Below, in pieces: positions 1 to 18,700 of a DNA stretch of 64,000 bases; positions within the stretch are counted from its first letter, which is position 1, and the number at the start of each line of letters is the position of its first letter. The notes below the pieces were generated by a model. That model saw nothing but the letters and a program-made list of their open reading frames with translations, was not told the origin of the DNA and did no database searches. Location: NCBI RefSeq assembly GCF_036417845.1, contig NC_090017.1, positions 558,001-622,000 of the forward strand, read 5' to 3'. The translations under genes were made by a program, and so were the position numbers. Source of the DNA: Apteryx mantelli. Taxonomy: Eukaryota > Chordata > Aves > Apterygiformes > Apterygidae.

Positions 1-7762
<7,762 letters not shown>

Positions 7763-8040
7763 CGCTGCTGGGGGGGGGGTGCCGCCATCGCCACCGCGGC
7801 AGGGGGGGTTGTGGGATGCTGGAGGACCCCCCACCACCAACAACAACACTGGGACAATCAGAGCCGAGCTGTGCCACCCCCCCCCCCCCCAGCCTGGACG
7901 CCTGGGTCCCCTCCATGTGCCTGGGGGGGGAGGGGCAGGGTGGCTCCCCCCCCCCGTGGTGGCCACGCGTGTGTGCGTGCGTGTCCGGTGCGTGTCGTGT
8001 GTTTTCCGTGTGGGGGGGTGGGGGGAGGGCGCCGTCCCAT

Positions 8041-8046
8041 ATTAAA
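8041..8046 (+). terminator. KIF1C poly(A) signal ATTAAA
   Basis: ATTAAA about 280 bases past the KIF1C stop codon is the only poly(A)-like hexamer before the PCOLCE promoter. Confidence 0.6.
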
Positions 8047-8049
8047 GGT

Positions 8050-8663
8050 GAGTCCAGACGGTGCCCGTGTCCGGTGCCTCTGTTTGGGGGGGGGGGGGGG
8101 GAGCGTTCCCAGCAGCCTCCGCGGCCCCGGTTTTTGGCGGGGGGGGGGGGCGCGTTGACTGGCGTCGTGCCCTGCTGCCGCACGTGGGCCGCCACCGTCC
8201 CGGCCTGCACTGCGCGCCGCCACCGCGGGGGGGGGGGGAAGTGTCCAGCCTGGCAGCCGCCGGCACCGCCCATTGGCCCGCTCTCGGGAGGGGCAGCCAC
8301 GCCCCTTCCCGCTTGCCACGCCCCCTTCCCGTCCGCCACGCCCCCGCGACTGCCTCCCCGCGGCGGCGCCGCTTCCGCCGTACAGCCGGCTCTGCGCGCG
8401 CCGATTGGTCGCCGCCGTGGGGCGCGTCAGCGCCACGTCGGCGGGGGCCGTTCCAAAGGGGGCGTGGTCCGGTGGGAGGGGCGGGGCGGTGCCTCCTCGG
8501 CACCGCCCCCTCGGGGCGCCCCGCCGCGGCGCGGCCCCCCAGCCCCTTCCCCCGGCGGGGCCCCGCCGCCCCCGCCCGCCCGGCGCGGCCCGGCGCGGCC
8601 CGCCCGGCTGCCATTGTGGAGCGCCGCCGCGCAGGCACCCTCGGTCCCGGTCCCGGTCGAGCC
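8050..8663 (+). promoter_or_regulatory. PCOLCE upstream CpG-rich promoter
   Basis: GC-rich spacer between the KIF1C end and the PCOLCE start. It carries two CCAAT-type boxes (CATTGGCCCG near 8272 and GATTGGTCGC near 8402) and several CCACGCCCC boxes of the KLF/Sp type. No TATA box is seen. Confidence 0.5.
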
Positions 8664-11539
8664 ATGAGCCCCGGCCCGGTGCCGCTGCTGCTGGGGCTCT
8701 GCGCCCTGAGCCGCCTCGGCTTGGGGCAGGGCCCCGCCGCCCGCACCAACGTCTCCAGGTAACCGCCGCCCCCCCGCCCCGGTACCGCGCCCCCCCCACC
8801 CGCCCCCGGGGCTGGCACCTGCCTGCGGCTCCCCCAGTCCCAGCGCCCCGGTCCTGCACCCCCAGCTGGTGCCTGGATCCTTCCCCCCCACCCCGATCCC
8901 TGTGTCCCCAATGCTAGTGCCACTTTGGGGGGGGGGCCGGTGTCCCCCGGGCTGGCACCTGCCTGCAGCCCCCCGGGTCCCTGCACGCCCGGGTCCCTGC
9001 ACCCCTGATGCCTGCAGCCCCCCCCCTTTCCCGGGCCCCCGCACCCCCATTCGTGGCGCTGGTGGGGGATCGAGCCGGTGACAGAGCCGCGACCCCCCCC
9101 CCCCAGGCCCGTGTTCCTCTGCGGCGGCGACCACAGCGGCGACTCGGGCTACATCGCCAGCGAGGGCTTCCCGGCGCACTACCCGCCCAACCGCACCTGC
9201 ACCTGGACCATCACGGTACGGTGGTAACCCCCCCGCCCCCCCCGGAGCGGCCCCCCGCCGCCGCCGCCGCCGGAGCGGGCGCCCCACTGACCGGCCGGCG
9301 CTCCCGCAGGTGCCCGAGGGGCAGGTGGTGATGCTCTCGTTCCGCGTCTTCGACCTGGAGCCGGACCCGCTGTGCCGCTTCGACGCGCTGTCGGTGTTCG
9401 CCGGCGCCGGCGCCGGGGCGCAGCTGCTGGGCCGCTTCTGCGGCACCTTCCGGCCCGGCGCCCTGCTCTCCACCGGCAACCGCATGCTGCTGCGCATGGA
9501 GAGCGACGAGGGCACCGCCGGCCGCGGCTTCCTCGTGTGGTTCAGCGCCGGGCTGCCCCACGTCGACGGTGAGCTGCGGAGGGGACGCGCGCGGGGACAC
9601 GCGGGGACGCGCCGCCGCCGCCGCCGCGCACAGCAGCCAGCCGGGAAGCATCTCTATCCCCTCCCCCCCTCCTAAAAACCTAATCTCACCCCCAACCCCC
9701 CCCCCCCCAGCGTGGCCCCCCCCCCCCCTGCATGGCCCCCCCCTCCCGCCCCATCCCAACCCTCAGGACCTTTTGCAGGGCGCCCCCACGGACGGCGGCG
9801 GTCGGGTGCTAATAATAAACCCCGGTTTTTCGGGGAGTCCTGGCACTATTTTGACGGTGAGTATCGCCCCCGGCGCCCGGGGGGGCGAGCAGGACGGCCC
9901 CGGCCCCGCCGCCGCCGCGTGTCCCCCCCCCTCCCCCTTCCTCCCTCCTCCTCCTCTTCCTCCTCCTCGGGGGCCGCGTTGTCCTTTTTTTTCCCCCCCT
10001 GCTTTCTCCTCCTCCGTCTCCAACTCCAGGCCTGTAATTTCGCGGCTTCGGGGCTGCCGCCAGCTGCGGGGAGAAGGGCTGCGCGCGCGCGCCGGAGCGG
10101 AGAGCGGCCGGGCGGCGCCGGGGCCGGGGCGCTGCGGGGGGGGGCGTCCGCGCTGACCCCCTTCCTCCTTCCCCTTCCCCTCCTTGCAGAGCACCAGTTC
10201 TGCGGCGGAAAACTGGAGAAGCCCCAGGGAGGCCTCAAGACGCCGAACTGGCCCGAGGAAAACTACCCGGCCGGAATCAGCTGTTCCTGGCACATCGTGG
10301 CCCCCAAGGACCAGGTGGGGCCGGCGCCGCCGCCGGGGGTGGGGACGGGGACGCACACATGGAGGGGGGGGAACGTGCCGGGGCTGACCGGGCCTCTCCG
10401 GCGCCGCTCCAGGTGATCGAGCTGACGTTCGGGAAGTTCGACGTGGAGCCGGACACCTACTGCCGCTATGACTACGTGGCCGTCTTCGACGGCGGCGAGA
10501 CGGACGACTCGCGGCGCCTGGGCAAGTTCTGCGGCGAGGCGCCTCCTGGGTGAGCCGGCGCTCCCTTCTCCTCGCGCTCTTCCTCCTCCTCCTCCTCGCC
10601 ACCGCTGAGCGCGTTCTCCTCGCTCCCCGGCAGCCCCATCGTGTCGGCCGGGAACGAGCTGCTGGTGCAATTCGTGTCCGACCTCAGCGTCACGGCCGAC
10701 GGCTTCTCCGCTTCCTACGCCATGAAGAGCCGCTCCGAGGCAGCCGGCCCGGCCCCGGAGCCCAAACTGCCTCCGGCTGGCGGCATCTTCCCCGGCACCA
10801 AGCCCAAGCCCAAGCCGGTGCCGCCGCCGCCGGGAAAGGGCCCCAAGGATCCCGGCCCCACGGCCAAGGCGGCCCCGGAGCCACCCAGCGCCGCGGTGCC
10901 AGGTAAGCGGGTGCCGGTGGCGGCGGCGGCGACGTCGGTGGTGCCGGCGCAGCCCCGGCTTAGCCTCGGCTCCTCTCTCGCAGTGGCCACCGAGTGCCCG
11001 CAGCGGTGCCGCCGGACGGGGACGATGCAGAGCAACTTCTGCGCCAGCGATTTCGGTGAGGAGGAGGAGGAGGAGGAGATGGGCTGGGGGGAGCCCCGGC
11101 GGCCAGGCCGGGCCTCACCGCGCTCTTCTCCCCGCAGTGGTCACGGGCACGGTGAAGACGGTGTCGCGCGAGGCCGGCGCCGGCGCCTGGGCCGTGCTCT
11201 CGGTGCTGCAGGCCTACAAGGCGGGGGGGCTGAGCCTGCCGCAGCCGGCCAAGGGCGCCGCGCTGCGCCTCGGCCTGCCCTGCCGCCACTGCCCCGGCCT
11301 CAAGAAAGGTGGGTGCCGGTGCCTCCCCCCCCCCAATTCATGCCATATATATGTTTTTAAATGCCTTTTGGGGGTGTTCTGTTTTTTTTTTTGCAGGCTC
11401 CAGCTATGTGCTCATGGGCCGCCTGGGCGCCGCCGGGGCCCCCCTGCTGCCCCCCGAGGCCTTCGTGGTGCCCTTCCGCCCCCAGCAGCACCAGATCCTC
11501 AGCAGCCTCAGCAAGCGGCCGTGCCGGGGGCAGCCCTGA
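8664..11539 (+). CDS. PCOLCE: PCOLCE, procollagen C-endopeptidase enhancer
   Basis: Secreted glycoprotein that binds the procollagen C-propeptide and speeds its removal by BMP-1/tolloid proteases. Nine exons: 8664-8758, 9107-9215, 9310-9568, 10190-10314, 10413-10549, 10634-10902, 10984-11055, 11138-11308 and 11397-11539. The first exon encodes a hydrophobic signal peptide ([16 protein letters not shown]). Two CUB domains follow, starting at [15 protein letters not shown] and at [14 protein letters not shown]. Next comes a Pro/Lys-rich linker and then an NTR (netrin-like) domain with paired cysteines ([21 protein letters not shown]). Two CUBs plus an NTR is the PCOLCE layout, and the FBXO24 and LRCH4 neighbours match human 7q22.1; PCOLCE2 lies elsewhere. 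All exons read in frame. The start is the first ATG, in a good context after a GC-rich leader. Confidence 0.95.
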
Positions 11540-11603
11540 GCCCCCTCCCTGCCCCCCCCGGGGCGGGGCCTGGCCCAGGGGGCGGGGCCACCCCATGTAT
11601 GCA

Positions 11604-11609
11604 AATAAA
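11604..11609 (+). terminator. PCOLCE poly(A) signal AATAAA
   Basis: Canonical AATAAA 65 bases after the PCOLCE stop codon, giving a very short 3' UTR. Confidence 0.85.
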
Positions 11610-11949
11610 GGGCACAAAACCGGCCAGCGAGGTGTCTGGAGGGGGTGGGGCTTGCACGGGGGGTGTGGGGGGATGCGTCCCGGGCAGGCGGCCCTCGTGC
11701 AAGCCGCAGTGGGGGGAGCGGACGGGCCCCCTCGCATGAGGGCCGCCACGTCGCCGGGCAGCTGCAAGAAACAGCCGAGTCCACCCCCCCCGCCGCCATT
11801 CCCCCCTTTGGGGAGATGGGAAAGGGCCCCCCCACCCCTTACAGGGCCCCAGCGGCGGGGCCCAGGCAGCCCGGTGCCCCCCGCCCTGTCTATAGCAGGT
11901 CCCTATGGGGCCGCTGCCGGTTCTGGGTGCCGCGGCTCCTTTAAGAGTG

Positions 11950-12185
11950 GCCCGAGGGGGTGGGGCCTGGCGGCTGCCGGGGGCGTGGCGTGGCGCCAGC
12001 AGGCGGCAGGGGCGGAGCCTGGCGCCAGTCGGGGGCGGGCTGGTGGGAGGTGTGGGGCCTGGCGCCAGTCGGGGGAGGGCGGGCTGTCAGCCGGGGGGCG
12101 TGGCCTGGTGCCAGCAAGCGGGAGGGGCGTGGCCTGTCTTCAGTCGGCGGGGGGCGTGGCCGAGGCGCCGTGGGCGTGGTCAGGG
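11950..12185. repeat. GC-box/KLF-type tandem repeat
   Basis: Five to six imperfect units containing GGCGCCAGTCGGGGG and GGGGCGTGGC lie between the PCOLCE end and the FBXO24 end. GGGCGTGGC is a KLF/Sp-like site. Neither flanking gene starts here. Confidence 0.6.
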
Positions 12186-12626
12186 CGGTGCAAGGGAGGC
12201 GGGTCGATGCGCGCGGGGTTTTAAACCTGCCGCGGGGGCAGCGCGGCCGCAGCGGCGCCGGGTCCCGGGGCCGGTCCCGGGTCCTAGTGCCGGTCCCAGG
12301 GCCGGTACCGGGGCCCGGCGCAGCCTTCCCAGTGCCAGGATGGGCCGTCGCGGGTCCCCCCGTGCAGGTGCCAGTGACACTGTGCTCAGCCTCCGAGCCC
12401 GGGGGGGGGGGTATTTAAACACGTTAATTAACCCGCTTGTTATTTAAGCGGCCACCGGCTGCATGGCAGCATGGTCGGAGCCACATCCCTGCGATCGGCA
12501 CAGGGGGAAGGACCCAGGCGTTCGGGGCCGAGCACGGAGGCGGTGGAACTCCACAGGGATAACTACGGCACGGGACACACGGGGGATGATCCCAGCGGGA
12601 GTGGAAGCAGCGGCGGTCGGGGCTCT

Positions 12627-14211
12627 TTAATGGCCAGGGGGGCCGGGGGGCTCAGCCGCCCGCCGCACCAGCTCCAGGGCTTCCCGGAGGAAATCCCGCT
12701 GGCAGGGCGACAGCGGCAGGGCCCCCGCGGCCTCCGTCACCTCGGCCAGGTGCCCGGCCGGTGTGGTGCAGCCCCGCACCTGCTGCAGGTACTCGCGGCA
12801 CGCCTGGGCCCCCGCCGCGGCGGGGAGGCGGCGGGGGTCGGGGTGGGGGGCAGCGCGGTGCGGGGGAGGGCTCACGTCCTTGACGTCGCGGCGCAGCGGC
12901 AGGCGGAGGGGCCGAGGCCACTGCGGAGGAGGAAGAGGGTGCCGCCGTGGTCGAGGACGAAGGGGTGCTCCTCGGTGGGCAGCGGCTTGCGGTAGCCGCA
13001 CGAGAGCGGCAGGGCGGCCCGCTCGCCGAGGCAGTGCCGGCGGCCGCCCAGCGCCTGGAAGTAGAGCCCCTTGGTGCCTGGGGCAGGCAGCGGGTCAGCA
13101 GGGTGCCCACGCGCCCCCCGTCTCCTTCTCCTCCTCCGGCAGGGCTGGACTCACAGCCAAGGATGGCGGCTCTCTTCTAGGGCCCGGCGGCGGGGCCCAG
13201 GCAGGGGCAGAGGCGGCGGCAGGCACCGCGCCAGGCAGCCTCGCTGTCGCGCATCTGCCGCAGGTAGCGGCAGTTCTGGCCCAGCGCCGCCATGTCGTGC
13301 AGCGGCAGGAAGGATGCGATGCGCTCCAGCTGCGGGGAGCGGGGCACGACGGTGCCTCCGAGCGCCTGCCGCGCATGAGCCACCCCCCCCCTCCGCTCCG
13401 GCTAGGCGATTTTGCTGCCCCCCCTTATCCCACCTTGCCCTCCCCACCCCGCTCTACGGCCCCCCATGGGGCTGTAGGGCCTGCCATGCCGTGGGGAGAG
13501 GCTGACTCACCAGCTCGGGGGGCAGGCGCTGGATGGCGGCAGTGCCCGGCTGCTCCTCGCTGGGCATTGCTGCTGCCGCGGGCTGGGGGTTGCTGTGGGG
13601 CTGTGGGGAGGGTGTGGGGTGAGCAGTGGGTGCTGTGCAGCAGCAGGGCACAAGAGGGTGCTGGTGCCCCACGGCTGCGCCCGTGGGGTGCAGGGCGGCA
13701 GTGGCGGCCACCGTGGGGCCGGGCCTGCGGGCACCCTGCTGAGCCCCTGCCCTCCAGCGCCTGCCACCGGCTTTCCTGACCCATGGCGATGGGGCTGGAT
13801 GCCCCATCCCGTCCCCTCCCGCGGTGCCACAGTGACCCCCCTGCACTGTGGCGACTGCCCCCTGCCCCATGGCACCCCTTCCTGCCCCACCACCCTGCCC
13901 CCTGCCCCATGACACCCCTTCCTGCCCCATACCCCGCCCCCTGCTCCATGGCACCCCTTCCTGACCCACTGCACCCCTTCCTGACCCACCACCCTGCTCC
14001 CTGCCCCACAGCCCTCCTCAGTGACCTCCCGGCCCCTCTTCCCTGACTCCCTGCTGCCCCCGCCCCACTCCTTGCCCTGCCCCCCCCCCGGTCCCGTGCC
14101 CCTTCTCCACCACGGCCGCCTCACCCGCAAGCCCTCATCATTGCCCGTGAGGCGCACGAGCCTGCGGAGGCAGCATCGGCAATGCCAGCGCACCGTCCTC
14201 CTGTCAGCCAT
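12627..14211 (-). CDS. FBXO24: FBXO24, F-box protein, shortened and possibly decaying
   Basis: In mammals this is a testis-enriched F-box protein with RCC1-like repeats, acting as an SCF substrate adaptor. Exon pieces on the minus strand are a short first exon (MADRRTVRWHC, start 14211), an exon ending in QRLPPEL, the F-box exon (ERIASFLPLHDMAALGQNCRYL), an exon starting TKGLYFQALGGRR, and a last exon (CREYLQQVRGC... to a TAA at 12627). Exon phases fit across ILGC|TKGLYF. Three features are odd. TAG at 13177-13179 lies where the human protein has Trp (RPWKRAAIL). One frame change occurs near 12925. The roughly 300-residue RCC1-like region is absent, with only a 60-70 base intron in its place. 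Synteny (PCOLCE-FBXO24-LRCH4) supports the name. Whether it is functional is uncertain. Confidence 0.8.
13780..14020. repeat. FBXO24 intron 1 repeat
   Basis: Short tandem units with core CCCCTTCCTGCCCCAC inside the first FBXO24 intron. Confidence 0.6.
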
Positions 14212-14464
14212 GGCTGCTGGGTGCCAGGCCTGGCTGGGCAGGCGAGGCTGAGGCTGGGCATGGGGAGCCGCCATCTCCCTGGGACGGGGCACTGTGAGCT
14301 GTCACCCCGCCACCCAGAGACTGGGGGCCCTGGGGCAACGGGGCCACTGCGACCTCGGCCCTGGCTGTGACAGGGGGACGGGGGGGGGCTGTAGAATCCG
14401 CCTTCTTTTCACATCAGCCTTTGCTGCCATAGGTGGGGGTGGCTGTCAATCTCCTTCCCCCCTG

Positions 14465-14990
14465 CCCCCTTGAGGTGATGCTCTCTTCTGATTGGCCAAT
14501 GGGGCTGTCACTCTGCTCCAGTGCCCACCCTTCACCTGAGGTGATTCTCATTGTGATTGGCTGCCTGGGCAGTCACTCCCCTCTGGTGCCCGCCCTTCAC
14601 CTGATGTGTTTCTTGCTGCAATTGGCTGCCTGGGTGGTCACTCCCCTCTGGTGCCTGTCCTTCACCTGAGGTGATGCTCCCTCTGATTGGCCAGTGGGGC
14701 TGTCACTCCCCTCCAGTGCCCGCCTTTCACCTGAGGTGATGCTCCCTCTGATTGGTTGCCTGGGTGGTTCCCCCCCCCTTCTCAGTGCCCACCCTTCACC
14801 TGAGGTGATTCTCATTGTGGTTGGCTGCCTGGGCAGTCACTCCCCTCTGGTGCCCACCCTTCACCTGAGGTAATACTACCTCTGATTGGCCACCTGGGCT
14901 GTCACTCTGCCCTGGTCCCCACCTTTCACCTGCTGTGATTTCTTCTCTGATCGGACACTGCACTTGTAAATGAAGCATGTTGATCCTCCA
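14465..14990. repeat. 65-bp tandem array carrying Y-box (inverted CCAAT) motifs
   Basis: Eight units in strict 65-bp register. ATTGG starts at 14491, 14556, 14621, 14686, 14751 and 14885, with degenerate GTTGG at 14820 and ATCGG at 14950. The usual context is CTGATTGGCYR, the NF-Y Y-box consensus read on the plus strand. Each unit also has TTCACCTGAGGTGA, an E-box within a near palindrome. The array lies between the divergently transcribed FBXO24 and LRCH4. Confidence 0.9.
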
Positions 14991-15039
14991 TCTGATGGGG
15001 TAACCAGGCTGCCACTCATCTCTGTGAGGCCCTCCCTCT

Positions 15040-15739
15040 GCTCATGATTGGCAGAGCCGGCATGCTCCACCCCTGCATGTTGCCTGCATTCAACTCTTGC
15101 CGCCTTTTCTGCAGGCCTCCTGGGCGTCGAAGCTTGATTGGCTGGTTGCATATCAATCACATATGTTGCCCCGCCTCCTCAAATGTGATTGGCTGCATTG
15201 AGACTGTTGTGCCTACTGTCTCCTGCTAGGATTGGTCCTTTTGGGGAGTGGCTTCTGGTAGGACGCTAGGTAGCGACTAGCTCCGCCTCCTCCCTCGTGA
15301 TTGGGGGAACTCAATAGCTCTCTCTTCCCTCCTTTCTAGTCTCTACCCTATGATTGGCTGAAGCCAGCCAGTAGCCCGCCCTTTTTGGAAATGATTGGTC
15401 TACTTGCCTGCCCATCAAAAGAATCACAGTTCCGCTATTTTACTGGCTTTTCTCTTCCCGCCACCCGATTGGAGGAGCCGGCGGCTGAGCCACGCCCTCC
15501 TCCCGCCCCCGCCCTCGCTGGGTTGGCCGCCCGCCGGCGCGGGCCCGCCCCGGCGCACCGCTCCCGCTCTGATTGGCCTGGGCGCTGTCCCCGCCCCCGC
15601 GCCTGGGGTCCCTCCCCCGCGGGGAGGCAGCCGAGCGGCCAGTTCGGCAGCGGCGCCTGCGGTGAGCAGAGTCTTCCAGCTCCCCCCCCTTCCCCTTCCC
15701 CCCCCCCGTCACACACTTCCCCCTTGCCCCGCTTCCGCG
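15040..15739 (+). promoter_or_regulatory. LRCH4 promoter region with dense inverted CCAAT boxes
   Basis: Non-repetitive sequence leading into LRCH4. It holds nine more ATTGG boxes at about 15047, 15137, 15188, 15231, 15300, 15353, 15394, 15468 and 15572, then a CpG-rich leader with GC boxes up to the ATG at 15740. NF-Y binding is inferred from motif only. Confidence 0.65.
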
Positions 15740-18700
15740 ATGGCGGCGGGCGAGACGGAGGCGGCCGCGGAGCTGCCGCCGCTGCTGCCGCCGCCGCCGT
15801 CGCCGCCGCCCGGAGGAGCCGGCACGGAGCGCGCCTTGGAGGAAGCGGCGGCCTCGGGCACCCTCAGCTTGGCCGGCCGCCGCCTGCGCACCTTCCCGGC
15901 GGCCGCGGCGCGGCGGTGGGACCTCAGCGACACCACCCAGGCCGGTGAGACCCCGCCCCCCCCCGCGGGGCGCCGTTAGCCACGCCCCCACCGCGGGGTG
16001 GGGGGAAACCACTCCTCCCCGGGGGAGGGTCTTGGCTCCGCCCCCCGGGGGTCTCGGCCCCGCCCCTCCTGGGGGTCTTGGCCCTGAGGCTGAGCCCTTC
16101 TGGGGGGTCTTGGCTCCGCCCCCGGGGGGTCTTGGCTCCGCCCCTCCTGGGGGTCTTGGCCCTGAGGCTCCCCCCTTCTGGGGGGTCTTGTCTCCGCCTC
16201 CCCAGCATCTTGGCTCCGCCCCCAGGGGGTCCTTCCCACAGCCCCCCCCCCCCGCCCCAGCATGGCCCCCCATGAGGTCGTGGCCCTCCGAGTCCCCCCC
16301 CCTTTCCTGAGGGCCCCCCCCAGCCCTGTTCCCCCCCCCGTGGGGCCGCTCGGGCGCCCCATCGCCCCCCCCCACACACCTGGCCCCACTGCAATGGGGC
16401 GGGGGGGACTCCCCTCTCCCTGCTGCCGCCCCCCCCGTCCCCCTCTCCGATCCGATCCGATGGGGGGAAGCTCCGAGGGTCTCCCCGCTCCTCCCCGCTC
16501 TTCCCCCCCCCGTTAGCTGCCACCTGTTTGTTGTGTGAACCTCTGCGGTTTCCCCCCGCTCCGCTCCGCTCCGCTCCTCCCCTCCGCGCTGCGATCGCGA
16601 AGCCGGAGCCGCTGCCAAGCCAAACCTCCGCTCCGGGAGCTTCCTCGCTACAATGAACTTTTGACGGGACGCTGGGGGCGCGACGCGAACACTCGCCCTT
16701 TTGTGCCGCCGCTCAATCGGGCCTTTCAGCAGAGCCCGTCGCCTTCTCATATCAAATCCCCCCCCCGCCGCCACCCTGGAGCGCCGAGCCGGGGATAACG
16801 CGGCAGCGGGATAATGCGGCCGGGACTGGCGTGATCCCCGCGGGCGGCTCGGGGCAGAGCCGAGCTCCCAAAACCGGTGGGACCGTCCCCGTAAACAAAT
16901 GGGCTCGTTTGCAAAGCAAAGGTTGCCGGGCCTGTGGCGTTCCGCGCCGGCTAAAACGAGCGAGCGGCTTCGTGGATACGCGGCACCCCCCTTCCCCAGC
17001 TCCGGAGGGATCGGAGCGCCTGGTTCGGCCGCGTCGCTCGCGCCGGGGACCCCGTTGGGCCAGGAGGGAGAAAGATCCCCAAAAAAACAACCTGGCCGAG
17101 TTGGGAAAAGAAGGTGGCTGGTTTCCGGGGCAGCGGAGAGGAGCCCTGGCAGGGCCCCCCCGGAGCAAAGCTTCCGTCGCCGCTTTGGCTCCGTCCCGAG
17201 ACGTCATGGGAAAACTGGCTCCGTAACTCAGGGTGAATCTGCGACCCGCCATGCTGGCCGGGGCCGATCCGTGATCCAATGGGAGCCGGAGCCGGGCCGG
17301 CGGCTCCCCTCCACCCTCTGCCTCGGTTTCCCTCCCCACCCGGCGCGGCGTTGGGATCGCCGGAGTTGGATTTTGACCCCGGAGCGGCTGCGGGGGCCGG
17401 GGCGGAAAACGGAGGGGGCCGGGCACGGCGCCTCCCTGCTTTCGCTTCCCCCTTTGGTTTCCCCTTCCGGCCGCTGCGCCAGAGCCGGGCAGGGCCGCGT
17501 CCCAAACTGTCCCCCCCTCCCCGAGCCCGGGCGCCGCTCGTGCCTTTTCAGGGTCGTCCCGGGAATTCGGGATCCAAATACGGGAATAAAAACGTTCCTC
17601 CCCCGTCGGCCTCCTCCCCGATGTGTCCGAGCGGGCCGAAGCTCGCTCCTGCTTCCGGCTGTGCTCCGGGTGCTCCCGCGGCGCTGGGGCGGGAGTCGGC
17701 TTCAGGCCGGGTTTTGGGGCGTTTGTCCCCGTGTTCGGACCACGCCGTAACCGATGGCAACGTGCCGAGCCGAGCCGGTCCCTCGATCCCTCGCGTTGCG
17801 CGGCAAAAGCCTCCGGGCTCCGAGCGTCCTGCAGCTCTTCCCGTGATTTCTTTTGCTCCGTTTCTGCCGGACGCCGACGGTCGCTTCTCCCGAGCGGCGA
17901 TCCCAAAGCACCGCGGTTACAGAAAACCCTCCCATCCTGGGATTCGGCCTCGAGGTGAGGGGCTGCAGGCCCCGCTCCGAACCGGCATCGCTCCCGGACC
18001 TCGGCAGGGACCTTTGGGAAACCTTCCCTCGAACTCGTCTGGTGGAGTGCTGGGAACGGCCTCATCCCGCCTTGGGACGTGGGAAAAACTCGGATCCTGC
18101 CGCGAGCGCCGGCAGCTGGAAAGCCCGAGTCTCCGGAGGGTTCGTCTTCCACGAATCCGAAGTATTTTAGCAGTTGTCGCCGGCCTCGGCAGCCGGCGTG
18201 TTCCCCTCGCGCTTCCGAGCGGGATGTAATACTGCTTCCAAGCGCGTTGATCGTTTCCCGCTATTTAAAGCAAAAAACACCAAACCGTGGCGGCTCTGAG
18301 AGCATCCCGGAGCGCCTCCTGCCGGGAAAGGTGCCGGCGCCCCGCGGGCTCCCGACTCCTCGGAGAGGAGGAAGAGTCAGAACCTGGGAGAAAGAGAGAG
18401 AAACACCACCAAATTGTTGGTTTTTCCCCCCGAATGAGGGCGATTAACCGCTGGAGCAAACTCCCAGAAGGAAGGGGAGGATTTTGGAGCCGTCGATGGA
18501 TTGGCATCCGATCCGGAGACCCTGGCAGAGCGAGCCGGGAATCCCTTGGAGACCAGGGGGCTTCCCCAGCCCGGCTGCCCTCCGTTTCGGATCCGGGAGG
18601 CCGTGTCTCCCCGTTACCGCCGTCCCTCCCCGGATAATAGAGCGTTTCCTATTGCCGCTTCCCGGATAAGAGACGGACCCTCTCCGCTCTTCCGCCGGCG

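Noticed and set aside
9811-9842. AATAATAAA plus small CCCCG...CGGGG hairpin in PCOLCE intron 3 as an internal poly(A) site or terminator
   Set aside because: Intronic, a short stem, and downstream exons are intact and needed for PCOLCE. Intronic polyadenylation cannot be supported from sequence alone.
12415-12450. GTTAATTAAC palindrome as an HNF1 site
   Set aside because: Only a half-type match in an AT-rich island near the FBXO24 3' end; no neighbouring promoter.
16752-18152. A 466-codon minus-strand frame within LRCH4 intron 1
   Set aside because: Low-complexity Arg/Pro/Gly composition with overlapping long frames on both strands, as chance gives in such GC-rich DNA. No domain is recognisable.
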